DNA from: Oscillospiraceae bacterium
GTDB taxonomy: Bacteria; Bacillota; Clostridia; Oscillospirales; Oscillospiraceae
Assembly: GCA_017522015.1 (NCBI GenBank)
Contig: JAFXAW010000024.1
Span: 1 to 44,833, forward strand
Direction of reading: 5' to 3'
Length of the DNA: 44,833 nt
The position numbers were made by a program, and so were the translations under genes. The notes beneath the pieces were generated by a model. It was not told where the DNA came from. It did no database searches and saw nothing but the letters and a program-made list of their open reading frames with translations. This document shows positions 32,587 through 40,695 of the stretch, in pieces (position 1 is the stretch's first letter; every line of letters begins with the position of its first letter).

Positions 32587-34413
32587 ATGTGCGGAATTGT
32601 TGGATATACGGGGGATAAGCAGGCAGCGCCCATCCTGCTGGACGGGCTGGAAAAGCTGGAATACAGAGGCTATGACTCTGCCGGAATTGCGGTGGAAAAT
32701 GGCGATGCGCTCACGGTTTCAAAGACGAAGGGACGCCTTGCCCTGCTGCGGGAGAAGACGGATAACGGCGTGGCTGTGCCGGGCATGACCGGAATCGGAC
32801 ACACGCGCTGGGCCACGCACGGAAAGCCCTCTGAGGAAAACAGCCACCCGCATGTGAGTGAGAGTGGGCGCGTGGCGATTGTACATAACGGCATCATCGA
32901 AAATTATATGGAGCTTAAGCAGATGCTCCTCAACCGCGGTCGCAGCTTCGTTTCGGAAACGGACACGGAGGTTGCCGCGCAGCTCATTGACTACTACTAT
33001 GAGGGCGATATTTTGCAGGCCGTGGCAGCGGCGGTGCGGGAGTTTCAGGGCAACTATGCCCTTGGCATCCTCTGCGTGGATGAGCCGGGTAAGCTCATCG
33101 CGGTGCGCAATCACGCACCGCTCATCGTGGGTTATGCTCCGGACGGCAACTATTTTGCCTCCGATGTTATGGCGCTTCTGGCGCACACGCGCTCGGTGAC
33201 CTATCTTGCAGACGAGGAGATCGCCGTGCTGGAAAAGACACAGGTGCACTATTATTCTTCGTTCCTTGACCCCATCGAAAAAAAGGTCGAGCGGGTGGAG
33301 TGGGATAGCACCGCGGCGGACAAAGGCGGCTATGAGCATTTTATGTTCAAGGAGATCATGGAGCAGCCGGAGGTAATCCGCCGGACGGTGCTTCCGTTGA
33401 TCCGAAATGGACGTGCGGAGCTGGAGCATATCATCAGTAAGGAACTGGTGGCCAATATGCAGCGGCTGTTCATTGTGGCCTGCGGTTCCTCCTATCACGT
33501 TGGCATCATTGCAAAATATAACATTGAGAAGCTCGCGCGTATCCCCGTGGAGGTCGTGCTGGCCAGTGAGTTCCGCTACTGCGATCCGATTGTGGACAAA
33601 AACACGCTTGTCATCCTCATCAGCCAGTCCGGCGAGACGACGGACACGCTGGAGGCGCTGCGGGAGGCCAAGGAACGCGGCGCAACGACGCTTGGCATCG
33701 TGAATGTGGAGGGCTCTTCCATTGCCAAGGCCGCAGACCTGGTGCTTTACACCAAGGCGGGGCCCGAGATTGCCGTTGCCACAACCAAGGCTTACAGCGC
33801 ACAGCTTGCGCTGACCGTGCTCATCGCAATCTATCTGGCCGAGCAGCGGGGCGCCATCAGTCAGACGGCTTATGACGAGATTCTCGACGGTCTGCTGGCG
33901 GTGCCGGAGCAGATGGGAACCATTCTGGAGCAGAAAGCGTACATCCAGTATCTTGCCTATAAGCATTTCCATAATGACGATATCTTCTTCATCGGCCGCA
34001 ATGTGGACTATGCGCTGTCTCTGGAGGGAAGTCTGAAGCTCAAGGAGATCAGCTACATCCATTCCGAGGCTTACGCCGCAGGCGAGCTCAAGCACGGCAC
34101 AATCTCGCTGGTGGAGGACGGGACGCTGGTCATCGCCATCGCCTCCTGCCGCCGCCTCACGGAAAAGACGCTCAGCAACGCCATGGAGGTGCGCGCCCGC
34201 GGCGCGCAGGTTCTGGCGCTCGCGGCGGAGAGCGTGAAGGAAGAGGTCAGCCACGTGGCGGATCAGGTCATGACCATTCCGGATACGCACGATGTGCTGC
34301 TCCCGTCTCTGGCCATTCTTCCACTGCAGCTCTTTGCCTATTATGTGGCGCTCTACCGCGGCTGCGATATTGACAAACCCCGCAACCTCGCCAAGAGCGT
34401 GACGGTTGAATAA
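32587..34413 (+). CDS. glmS: Glutamine-fructose-6-phosphate aminotransferase (isomerizing)
   Basis: A 608-residue enzyme making glucosamine 6-phosphate for peptidoglycan and exopolysaccharide. The N-terminal glutaminase has Cys2 as nucleophile (MCGIVGYTGDKQA), TRWATHGKPSEENSHPH and HNGIIENY. Two SIS domains follow with the sugar-phosphate loop ISQSGETTDTLEAL, and the C-terminus is KPRNLAKSVTVE. TGGAGG precedes the ATG. Only 44 bases separate it from dapL, so no glmS ribozyme can be present; control must lie elsewhere. Confidence 0.96.
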   Translation: MCGIVGYTGDKQAAPILLDGLEKLEYRGYDSAGIAVENGDALTVSKTKGRLALLREKTDNGVAVPGMTGIGHTRWATHGKPSEENSHPHVSESGRVAIVHNGIIENYMELKQMLLNRGRSFVSETDTEVAAQLIDYYYEGDILQAVAAAVREFQGNYALGILCVDEPGKLIAVRNHAPLIVGYAPDGNYFASDVMALLAHTRSVTYLADEEIAVLEKTQVHYYSSFLDPIEKKVERVEWDSTAADKGGYEHFMFKEIMEQPEVIRRTVLPLIRNGRAELEHIISKELVANMQRLFIVACGSSYHVGIIAKYNIEKLARIPVEVVLASEFRYCDPIVDKNTLVILISQSGETTDTLEALREAKERGATTLGIVNVEGSSIAKAADLVLYTKAGPEIAVATTKAYSAQLALTVLIAIYLAEQRGAISQTAYDEILDGLLAVPEQMGTILEQKAYIQYLAYKHFHNDDIFFIGRNVDYALSLEGSLKLKEISYIHSEAYAAGELKHGTISLVEDGTLVIAIASCRRLTEKTLSNAMEVRARGAQVLALAAESVKEEVSHVADQVMTIPDTHDVLLPSLAILPLQLFAYYVALYRGCDIDKPRNLAKSVTVE

Positions 34414-34555
34414 GGCGTGGCGCTTTTTGAAAGCGGGCGCAGTTCCCGAACGGAGCCATGGTTTTGTGCGCCTCTGCATAAAAATTGCGCTGTTGAGAAG
34501 AAAAGACTTGACTTTTTGACGAAAAAGAAGAAAATAAGAGTATACGAATAGGATG

Positions 34556-34596
34556 GCGTTTTTTGCAAATCCGACTGGGTCGGAGATGCAAAACGC
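34556..34596 (+). promoter_or_regulatory. Leader stem-loop before the first UroD-family gene
   Basis: An interrupted stem: GCGTTTT with AAAACGC, GCA with TGC, and TCCGAC (34570-34575) with GTCGGA (34579-34584) around a TGG loop. TTGACT and TTGACG hexamers lie at 34508-34521 and a TATACG at 34541, giving only a poor promoter (19-base spacer). It may be an attenuator or a protective 5' structure. Confidence 0.45.
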
Positions 34597-34630
34597 GCGG
34601 CTGCGATGTTAGGAAAGCGAGGGGATCGGG

Positions 34631-35641
34631 ATGACAGAGAAAGAAAACTATTTGCGGGTTGTCACCGGAGAGATGCCGGAGTGGCTGCCGCTTGATTGCG
34701 CCAGTACATATCCAACGCACCTGTTCCCGCGCGCCGTCTGCGGCGTGATGCCGGAGCCTTATTTCAGCGGGCATGACGGCGGCAAGGACATTTTCGGTGT
34801 TGAGTACACGAACACGGACAGCACGGGCGGTATGTCGCTGCCCACGCCCAACAAGTTTATCCTCAAGGACATCCACGATTGGCGAAAGGTCATCAAGGTT
34901 CCGGACATCAACGATTATGATTTCAAGGAGATGGCCAGAAAGCAGCTTGCCAACATTGACCGCACGCAGTCTGCCGTGCTGCTCAATTCCCACCTTGGCT
35001 ATTTCCAGCTGCTCATGTCGTTCATGGGCTTCTCCGAGGGCCTGTTTACCATGGCCTGCTACCCGGAGGAGGTCTATGACCTGTTCGAGTATATGGCGGA
35101 CTTTTTCGATGAGTGCGCCCTGCGTACCATTGACGCTTACCGTCCCGATATCTTCGGAATCTGCGATGACGTTGCCTCCGCGCAGAGCACATTCATGTCT
35201 CACGATATGTATGTGGCGCTCATCAAGCCTTTCCAGATGCGGCTGACGGAGCAGGCCCGCAAGCTTGGCCTGCCGATTGATATGCACTGCTGCGGCAAGT
35301 GCGAGAGCCTGATCGACGATTGGCTTGACCTCGGCGTGACCTGCTGGAACCCGCCGCAGGATATGAACGATCTGGTCGGCATCAAGAAAAAATATGGCCG
35401 CAGGATTGCCATGAGCGGCTGCTCCTCCTCGAAGGACCCCGCAAACTTCAGCTGGTCTACGGAGGAAGAGGTGCGCGCGGAAGTCCGCAGGTGCATTGAT
35501 ACCTATGCCCCGGGCGGCGGCTTCATCTTCCGCGGCAACATCCTCGGCGAAGTGGGCGACCCGACGCTTCCGCAGCGCAGGGAGTGGGTTGTGGATGAAT
35601 TCCTGAAATACGGTCGTTCGTATTATCAGACGCACGCCTGA
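34631..35641 (+). CDS. UroD-family methyltransferase-like protein, paralogue 1
   Basis: A 336-residue member of the uroporphyrinogen decarboxylase superfamily (COG0407), which also includes corrinoid-dependent methyltransferases MtaA, MtbA and CmuA. It starts MTEKENYLRVVTGEMPEW. The likely zinc site is IDMHCCGKCESLIDDW (His and Cys) with a later Cys in AMSGCSSSKD, as in MtaA-type enzymes. It shares WNPPQDMNDL with paralogue 5, and the two form a subgroup apart from 2-4. Methyltransfer is more likely than haem synthesis because of the tandem copies and the corrinoid gene. GAGGGGAT lies before the ATG. Confidence 0.85.
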   Translation: MTEKENYLRVVTGEMPEWLPLDCASTYPTHLFPRAVCGVMPEPYFSGHDGGKDIFGVEYTNTDSTGGMSLPTPNKFILKDIHDWRKVIKVPDINDYDFKEMARKQLANIDRTQSAVLLNSHLGYFQLLMSFMGFSEGLFTMACYPEEVYDLFEYMADFFDECALRTIDAYRPDIFGICDDVASAQSTFMSHDMYVALIKPFQMRLTEQARKLGLPIDMHCCGKCESLIDDWLDLGVTCWNPPQDMNDLVGIKKKYGRRIAMSGCSSSKDPANFSWSTEEEVRAEVRRCIDTYAPGGGFIFRGNILGEVGDPTLPQRREWVVDEFLKYGRSYYQTHA

Positions 35642-35724
35642 TCGGGCTGTGCAGAAACTCAATTTGTGATTTTTCCGCTTTATGGCGGGTGAGAATCTAC
35701 ATATTTTTATGGGAGGAATCAAAC

Positions 35725-36723
35725 ATGACAGAAAAAGAAAACTTTATGAGGATGCTTAGAGGCGACATGCCCGAGTGGTTGCCTTTTGATTCTCTTGGCA
35801 TTAAGCATGAGGGAATCGAGCCGTTCATGGCCGGCGTTCATGCTGACATTTTGGGTCGTAAGGGTAACCGGGACATCTTCGGTGTCGAGTACGAGTCCAC
35901 GGACAGCACCGGCGGCGCGTCCATGCCTGCACCCCGTAACTTCATCCTCAAGGACATCAGCGATTGGCCGGAAGTCATCAAGGTTCCGGACATCAACGAT
36001 TATGACTTTGCTGAGATGGCCAGAAAGGGTCTCGAGCGCATTGACCGCAACAAGACCGCTGTTTCCGTCGGCGTGTTCGGCGGCTACTTCCAGCAGCTGA
36101 TGGCCTTCATGGGCTTCTCCGAGGGTCTGTTTGCCATGGCGGCTGATCCGGAAGAGTGCTACAACCTGTTTGAGTACCTGGCCGACTTCTTTGATGAGGT
36201 CGCCGTGCGTATGATCGATGCCGTTCGTCCCGACGTCTTCGCGCTGACCGATGACGTGGCTTCCGCGCAGAACACCTTCATGTCCTACCCCATGTGGTGC
36301 GAGCTCGTTAAGCCCTTCCAGGTCCGTCTGGCCAAGCACGCCAACGAGCTGGGCATTCCGATTTCCATGCACTGCTGCGGCAAGTGCGAGCATCTGGTCG
36401 ACGACTGGATGAGCTACGGCGTCAAGATCTGGGATCCGGTTCAGACCATGAACGACATCCCGGCCATCAAGGCGAAGTATGGTCGCAGCCTGATCCTCAA
36501 CGGCTGCGGCTCCCACGCGGATGCCTTCCTCTTCAGCTGGAGCACCGAGGAAGAGGTTCGTGAGTGCATGCGCAAGAAGATCGACAGCTATGCTCCGGAC
36601 GGCGGCTACATCTGCCGTGGCTACGTGGTTGGACCTAAGTCTGACCCGACTGTCGAGCTGCGCCGCAAGTGGGTTGGCGACGAGTACCTGAAGTACGGCC
36701 GCAACTGGTATCAGAATCACTAA
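35725..36723 (+). CDS. UroD-family methyltransferase-like protein, paralogue 2
   Basis: A 332-residue paralogue. Residues His216 and Cys218 (SMHCCGKCEH) and Cys261 (NGCGSHAD) are the possible zinc ligands. It shares YGVKIWDPVQTMNDIPA with paralogue 4 and nearly so with 3, and an 80-base identical stretch with paralogue 3. GGGAGGA precedes the ATG at 35725; an in-frame ATG 12 codons upstream is not used by the other copies, which all begin M-(T/N)-E-K-(E/D)-N. It ends in KYGRNWYQNH, and a terminator-like hairpin follows. Confidence 0.87.
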   Translation: MTEKENFMRMLRGDMPEWLPFDSLGIKHEGIEPFMAGVHADILGRKGNRDIFGVEYESTDSTGGASMPAPRNFILKDISDWPEVIKVPDINDYDFAEMARKGLERIDRNKTAVSVGVFGGYFQQLMAFMGFSEGLFAMAADPEECYNLFEYLADFFDEVAVRMIDAVRPDVFALTDDVASAQNTFMSYPMWCELVKPFQVRLAKHANELGIPISMHCCGKCEHLVDDWMSYGVKIWDPVQTMNDIPAIKAKYGRSLILNGCGSHADAFLFSWSTEEEVRECMRKKIDSYAPDGGYICRGYVVGPKSDPTVELRRKWVGDEYLKYGRNWYQNH

Positions 36724-36740
36724 GTTTTAAGCTTTCCAGG

Positions 36741-36772
36741 AGCACGGCGTCTCTTTCGGGAGACGCCGTGCT
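36741..36772 (+). terminator. Hairpin after paralogue 2 (recurrent CACGGCGT type)
   Basis: AGCACGGCGTCTC (36741-36753), loop TTTCGG, exact complement (36760-36772), then TGTATGCTTTG. Only moderately T-rich. The arm sequence recurs after paralogues 3 and 5. Confidence 0.75.
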
Positions 36773-36800
36773 TGTATGCTTTGTATTTTGCTGCTTTTGG

Positions 36801-36842
36801 GCGGTTTGAGTGTTTAGACATTATTTTTTGGAGGATACGCAC
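36801..36842 (+). repeat. Duplicated leader, copy A
   Basis: These 42 bases before paralogue 3 match the 42 bases before paralogue 4 at 36 positions without gaps, including ATTATTTTTTGGAGGATA. The upstream leader was duplicated along with the gene. Confidence 0.75.
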
Positions 36843-37844
36843 ATGACAGAAAAAGACAACTTGATGAAGATGCTCAAGGGCGACATGCCGGAGTGGCTGC
36901 CCTTTGACACTCTCGGTGTGAAGCATGAGGGGATTGATCCGGTCATTACCGGTGCCCGCATCAACATCATGGGCCGTGCCAGCGGTAAGCCAGACATTTT
37001 CGGCGTTGAATACACCGGATCGGACAGCACGGGCGGTGCGTCCATGCCTGCGCCCAACAACTTCATCCTCAAAGACATCAGCGATTGGCCGAAGATCATC
37101 AAGGTTCCGGACATCAACGATTACAACTTTGATGAGCTGGCGAGAAAGGGTCTGGAGGGCATTGACCGCAGCAAGACGGCTGTTTCTGTCGGTATCTTTA
37201 ACGGCTATTTCCAGTCTCTGATGGCCTTCATGGGCTTCTCCGAGGGCCTGTTTACCATGGCCTGCGATCCGGAAGAGGTTTACAACCTGTTTGAGTACAT
37301 GGCCGGCTTCTTTGATGAGGTTGCCGTGCGCCTGATCGACGCCGTGCGTCCCGACATTTTCAACATCTCTGACGACGTGGCCTCCGCGCAGAACACCTTC
37401 ATGTCTTACGACATGTGGTGCAAGCTCGTCAAGCCCTTCCAGATCCGTCTGGTCAAGCACGCCAACGAGCTGGGCATTCCGATTTCCATGCACTGCTGCG
37501 GCAAGTGCGATCATCTGGTGGACGACTGGGTGGACTTCGGCGTCAAGATCTGGGATCCGGTTCAGACCATGAACGACATCTCCGCTATCAAGGAAAAGTA
37601 CGGACGCAGCCTGATCCTCAACGGCTGCGGCTCCCACGCGGATGCCTTCCTCTTCAGCTGGAGCACCGAGGAAGAGGTTCGTGAATGCATGCGCAAGAAG
37701 ATCGACAGCTATGCCCCGAACGGCGGTTACATCTGCCGCGGTTACGTAGTTGCCGCCAAGGGCGATGAGACCGTTGCGCCGCGCCGCTACTGGGTTGGCG
37801 ACGAGTATCTCAAGTACGGCCGTAACTGGTATCAGAATCACTAA
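36843..37844 (+). CDS. UroD-family methyltransferase-like protein, paralogue 3
   Basis: A 333-residue paralogue very close to copy 2: starts MTEKDNLMKMLKGDMPEW, shares the MHCCGKCDHLVDDW zinc-site motif and GCGSHADAFLFSWSTEEEV, and ends KYGRNWYQNH. It differs most in the N-terminal third (GARINIMGRASGKPDIFG), the part that may shape the substrate pocket. GGAGGATA lies 7 bases before the ATG. It is flanked by hairpins of the CACGGCGT type on both sides, so it could be a separate transcript. Confidence 0.87.
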   Translation: MTEKDNLMKMLKGDMPEWLPFDTLGVKHEGIDPVITGARINIMGRASGKPDIFGVEYTGSDSTGGASMPAPNNFILKDISDWPKIIKVPDINDYNFDELARKGLEGIDRSKTAVSVGIFNGYFQSLMAFMGFSEGLFTMACDPEEVYNLFEYMAGFFDEVAVRLIDAVRPDIFNISDDVASAQNTFMSYDMWCKLVKPFQIRLVKHANELGIPISMHCCGKCDHLVDDWVDFGVKIWDPVQTMNDISAIKEKYGRSLILNGCGSHADAFLFSWSTEEEVRECMRKKIDSYAPNGGYICRGYVVAAKGDETVAPRRYWVGDEYLKYGRNWYQNH

Positions 37845-37860
37845 GCTTTCCGTTTTTAAG

Positions 37861-37895
37861 AAGCACGGCGTCTTCACAAAAGAAACGCCGTGCTT
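37861..37895 (+). terminator. Hairpin after paralogue 3 (recurrent CACGGCGT type)
   Basis: AAGCACGGCGT (37861-37871) pairs with 37885-37895, followed by GTATTGCTT. It is the same stem core as the hairpin at 36741-36772. Confidence 0.72.
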
Positions 37896-37938
37896 GTATT
37901 GCTTGCACTCCAACGATTTAGAGTGGCACAGATTCTGA

Positions 37939-37980
37939 GCGGTTTGAGAGTTTGAAAATTATTTTTTGGAGGATATGCAA
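37939..37980 (+). repeat. Duplicated leader, copy B
   Basis: The counterpart of 36801-36842, directly before paralogue 4, with six mismatches. Confidence 0.75.
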
Positions 37981-38982
37981 ATGAACGAAAAAGACAATTT
38001 GATGAAGATGCTCCGGGGCGAAATGCCTGAGTGGCTGCCTTTTGACGGCTACGGAATGGAGACGCCCGGAATTGAGCCGATGATTACGCAGGTGAACTGC
38101 AGCGCGTTTGTGCGTCACGACAACAAGGATATGTTCGGCGTGGAATATACGGCGACGGACAGCGCCGGCGGCGGTTCTCTGCCCACCCCCAACTATTTCA
38201 TTCTCAAGGATATCCACGACTGGCCGGATGTCATCAAGGTGCCGGATCTGAGTGACATTGACTTTAATGAGCTCGCCAGAAAGGATATGGAAGGCATTGA
38301 CCGCAGCAAAACGGCCATCAAGATCCGTCCGGGCGGCGGCTATTTCCAGCTCCTGATGTCCTTTATGGGCTTCACGGAGGGTCTGTTTACGCTGGCTGTG
38401 GATCCGGAAGAGGTTTACAACCTGTTTGAGTACCTGGCCGATTTCTATGATGAGCTCGCCGTGCGCATGATCGACGCCTACCGGCCTGACATTTTCGGCC
38501 TGGGTGATGACGTTGCCTCTGCGCAGAACCTGTTTATCTCCTATCCGATGTGGAGTGAGCTTGTCAAGCCCTTCCAGCAGCGTTTCGCCAAGCACGCCAA
38601 CGAGCTGGGCATTCCGTGCTCGATGCACTGCTGCGGTAAGTGCGACGTGCTGATTGACGACTGGATGAGCTACGGCGTCAAGATCTGGGATCCGGTTCAG
38701 ACCATGAACGACATTCCCGCCATCAAGGAGAAGTACGGACGCAGCCTGATCCTTGCCGGCTGCGGCTCGCATCAGGATGCTTTCCTCTTCAGCTGGTCCA
38801 CGGAGGAAGAGGTGCGCGAGTGCATGCGCAAGAAGATCGACAGCTATGCCCCGAACGGCGGCTACTTCTGCCGCGGCTACGTGGTAGGCCCGAAGGACGA
38901 CCCGACCGTCGCGCTGCGCCGCAACTGGGTTGTGGACGAGTATCTGAAGTACGGCCGCGACTGGTATCAGAGAAACGCATAA
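37981..38982 (+). CDS. UroD-family methyltransferase-like protein, paralogue 4
   Basis: A 333-residue paralogue of the copy 2/3 subgroup: MNEKDNLMKMLRGEMPEW, SMHCCGKCDVLIDDW, YGVKIWDPVQTMNDI, GCGSHQDAFLFSW. Its N-terminal third (GYGMETPGIEPMITQVNCSA) and TAIKIRPGGGYFQLL differ from the others, suggesting a different substrate. Its end is DWYQRNA. GGAGGATA precedes the ATG. It lies 34 bases before paralogue 5 without a hairpin, so 4 and 5 are probably on one message. Confidence 0.87.
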   Translation: MNEKDNLMKMLRGEMPEWLPFDGYGMETPGIEPMITQVNCSAFVRHDNKDMFGVEYTATDSAGGGSLPTPNYFILKDIHDWPDVIKVPDLSDIDFNELARKDMEGIDRSKTAIKIRPGGGYFQLLMSFMGFTEGLFTLAVDPEEVYNLFEYLADFYDELAVRMIDAYRPDIFGLGDDVASAQNLFISYPMWSELVKPFQQRFAKHANELGIPCSMHCCGKCDVLIDDWMSYGVKIWDPVQTMNDIPAIKEKYGRSLILAGCGSHQDAFLFSWSTEEEVRECMRKKIDSYAPNGGYFCRGYVVGPKDDPTVALRRNWVVDEYLKYGRDWYQRNA

Positions 38983-39016
38983 GCAGACGTTATAATTTTT
39001 GGGGAGGTGTAAACGC

Positions 39017-40021
39017 ATGACAGAAAAAGAAAACTTTTTAAGAATGCTCAGAGGCGATATGCCGGAGTGGCTGATTTTCCAGGGCTCCGGGGAGCTGCCT
39101 CCCGAGATCAAGCCTGCAACGGCAATGTGCCGCGGCCCGGTGTTCCGTCAGGGTGGCAGGGATATTTTCGGCATCGAGTACACAGCAACGGACAGCACGG
39201 GTGGCATGGAGCTGCCTACTCCCAACAACTTCATCCTCAAGGACATCCACGATTGGCCGGACGTCATCAAGCTGCCGGACATCAATGATTTCAACATCGA
39301 AGAGATTGCCAGAAAAGAGCTTGCGAAGATCGATCGCAATGAAGTGGCGGTCAGCCTGAGCGCGCCGAGCGTTGTCCAGGGCTATTTCCAGACGCTGATG
39401 GCCTTTATGGGCTTCTCTGAAGGCCTGTTCACGATGGCCTGCTATCCGGAAGAGGTTTATAACCTGTTTGAGTATCTGGCCGATTTCTTTGACGAGCTTG
39501 CCGTGCGGATGATTGACGCCTACAAGCCCGACATTTTCGGCATTGCAGATGATGTCTCCTCTGCCCAGAACACCTTCATGTCCTACGACATGTGGTGCGA
39601 GCTCATCAAGCCCTTCCAGGTGCGGATGACCAATCACGCCAACAAGCTGGGTATTCCGATCTCCATGCACTGCTGCGGCAAGTGCGAGCATCTGATCGAC
39701 GACTGGAGAAGCTTCGGCGTTATCATGTGGAATCCGCCGCAGGATATGAACGATCTGGATGCCATCAAGAAAAAGTATGGCCGCAGCCTGATTCTCAATG
39801 GCTGCTCCTCGCCCAAGGATCCTTACCTCTTCAGCTGGAGCACGGAGGAAGAGGTTCGCCAGTGCATGCGCGACAAGATCGACAGATTTGCCCCGGACGG
39901 CGGCTACATCTGCCGCGGTTTCGTAGTCGCTGCCAAGGACGATCCGACGGTTGAACAGCGCCGCAACTGGGTTGCGGATGAGTATCTGAAGTACGGCCGC
40001 AACTGGTATCAGAAGCACTAA
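39017..40021 (+). CDS. UroD-family methyltransferase-like protein, paralogue 5
   Basis: A 334-residue paralogue: MTEKENFLRMLRGDMPEW, SMHCCGKCEHLIDDW, MWNPPQDMNDL and LNGCSSPKDPYLFSW. It shares the WNPPQDMND subgroup motif with paralogue 1, although its C-terminal part (KYGRNWYQKH) resembles copies 2 and 3. GGGGAGG lies 10 bases before the ATG at 39017. Transcription ends at the hairpin at 40039-40075. Confidence 0.87.
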   Translation: MTEKENFLRMLRGDMPEWLIFQGSGELPPEIKPATAMCRGPVFRQGGRDIFGIEYTATDSTGGMELPTPNNFILKDIHDWPDVIKLPDINDFNIEEIARKELAKIDRNEVAVSLSAPSVVQGYFQTLMAFMGFSEGLFTMACYPEEVYNLFEYLADFFDELAVRMIDAYKPDIFGIADDVSSAQNTFMSYDMWCELIKPFQVRMTNHANKLGIPISMHCCGKCEHLIDDWRSFGVIMWNPPQDMNDLDAIKKKYGRSLILNGCSSPKDPYLFSWSTEEEVRQCMRDKIDRFAPDGGYICRGFVVAAKDDPTVEQRRNWVADEYLKYGRNWYQKH

Positions 40022-40038
40022 ACCGAAATTTAGCAAGT

Positions 40039-40075
40039 ACACGGCGTTTCCCTTTTGGGAAGCGCCGTGTTTTTT
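40039..40075 (+). terminator. Terminator at the end of the UroD-family array (CACGGCGT type)
   Basis: ACACGGCGTTTCCC (40039-40052), loop TTTT, partner at 40057-40070 with one T-G wobble, then a run of T to 40075. It is the best terminator of the three related hairpins. Confidence 0.85.
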
Positions 40076-40115
40076 CATGTCGGCAAAAGCGGCAGAATGC
40101 GGACTTGCGTATTCG

Positions 40116-40124
40116 GAATACAAT
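40116..40124 (+). promoter_or_regulatory. Possible sigma-E type -10 for sigK
   Basis: GAATACAAT resembles the mother-cell sigma-E -10 (CATACAAT), which would fit a sigK gene. The -35 region is not convincing, and no sigma-A promoter with proper spacing is seen. Confidence 0.3.
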
Positions 40125-40153
40125 AAAGCATTCGAAAAGGGAGGAATGCATGT

Positions 40154-40501
40154 ATGATCGCGAGTGCAATTTTGCTGCTGCTCAGCAGCGCATTCTGGAT
40201 GCTGCGCATTGGGAATGGGGTCGGGTCATTCCCGCGCCCACTCAGCGCACAGGAGGAGCGCGAGTGCATTGACCGTGCGCTTGCCGGGGACATGGAGGCG
40301 CGCAATAAGCTCATTGTGCACAATTTGCGCCTTGTCGCCCACATTATGAAGAAATACTACACCCAGACGTCGGATCAGGAGGATCTCATCTCCATCGGCA
40401 CGATCGGGCTGATTAAGGGGATATCGTCCTATCGCCCGGAGCGCGGCGTGCGCCTTGCAACCTATGCGTCCAAATGTATAGAAAATGCTATCCTCACATG
40501 A
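40154..40501 (+). pseudogene. sigK: RNA polymerase sporulation sigma factor SigK, N-terminal part only (interrupted)
   Basis: A 115-codon frame covering the start of sigma-K: a hydrophobic pro-sequence-like N-terminus ([15 protein letters not shown]), then [33 protein letters not shown] and region 2 ([35 protein letters not shown]). Regions 3 and 4 are missing: it stops after CIENAILT, and nothing like the C-terminal half appears in the rest of the window. In Bacillus subtilis and Clostridioides difficile sigK is split by a skin element, in B. subtilis within the equivalent CIEN-E codons. GGGAGGA lies 8 bases before the ATG. Either a skin-like element is inserted here or the gene is broken for good. 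Confidence 0.85.
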
Positions 40502-40513
40502 GCGACTTTAAGA

Positions 40514-40651
40514 ATGGCGGAGCATGCGCCGGCTGACACAGTGCCGTGGTGTTACAATTACAGATTCTACAAGCTACTCTTTGCATGGCGGACAAAATGC
40601 GAAGATCTGCGGCTGTTTGTGATTGACGGTGGCAGAAAGAACCCGGAATAA
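40514..40651 (+). CDS. Short frame directly after the sigK stop, unassigned
   Basis: Forty-five codons in the same frame as sigK, four codons beyond its TGA, starting MAEHAPADTVPWCYNYRFYK and ending DGGRKNPE. It has no good ribosome binding site and I recognise nothing. It might be a remnant of a longer protein joined at the insertion point. Confidence 0.2.
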   Translation: MAEHAPADTVPWCYNYRFYKLLFAWRTKCEDLRLFVIDGGRKNPE

Positions 40652-40695
40652 AAAATAAAGCAAGGACAGGCTGCTTCTTATGCCTGATCCTTGCT
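40650..40695 (-). terminator. Terminator for the minus-strand 71-residue gene
   Basis: AGCAAGGA plus CAGGC (40659-40671) pairs with GCCTG and TCCTTGCT (40682-40695) with one bulged base. On the minus strand it is followed by TTTATTTTTTATT. It overlaps the end of the small gene. Confidence 0.75.

Noticed and set aside
34631-40021. Reading the array as hemE genes for haem synthesis
   Set aside because: Five tandem copies, the HxC plus late Cys metal-type site and a corrinoid protein nearby fit the methyltransferase branch of the superfamily better. The haem-pathway neighbours hemA-hemL are absent.
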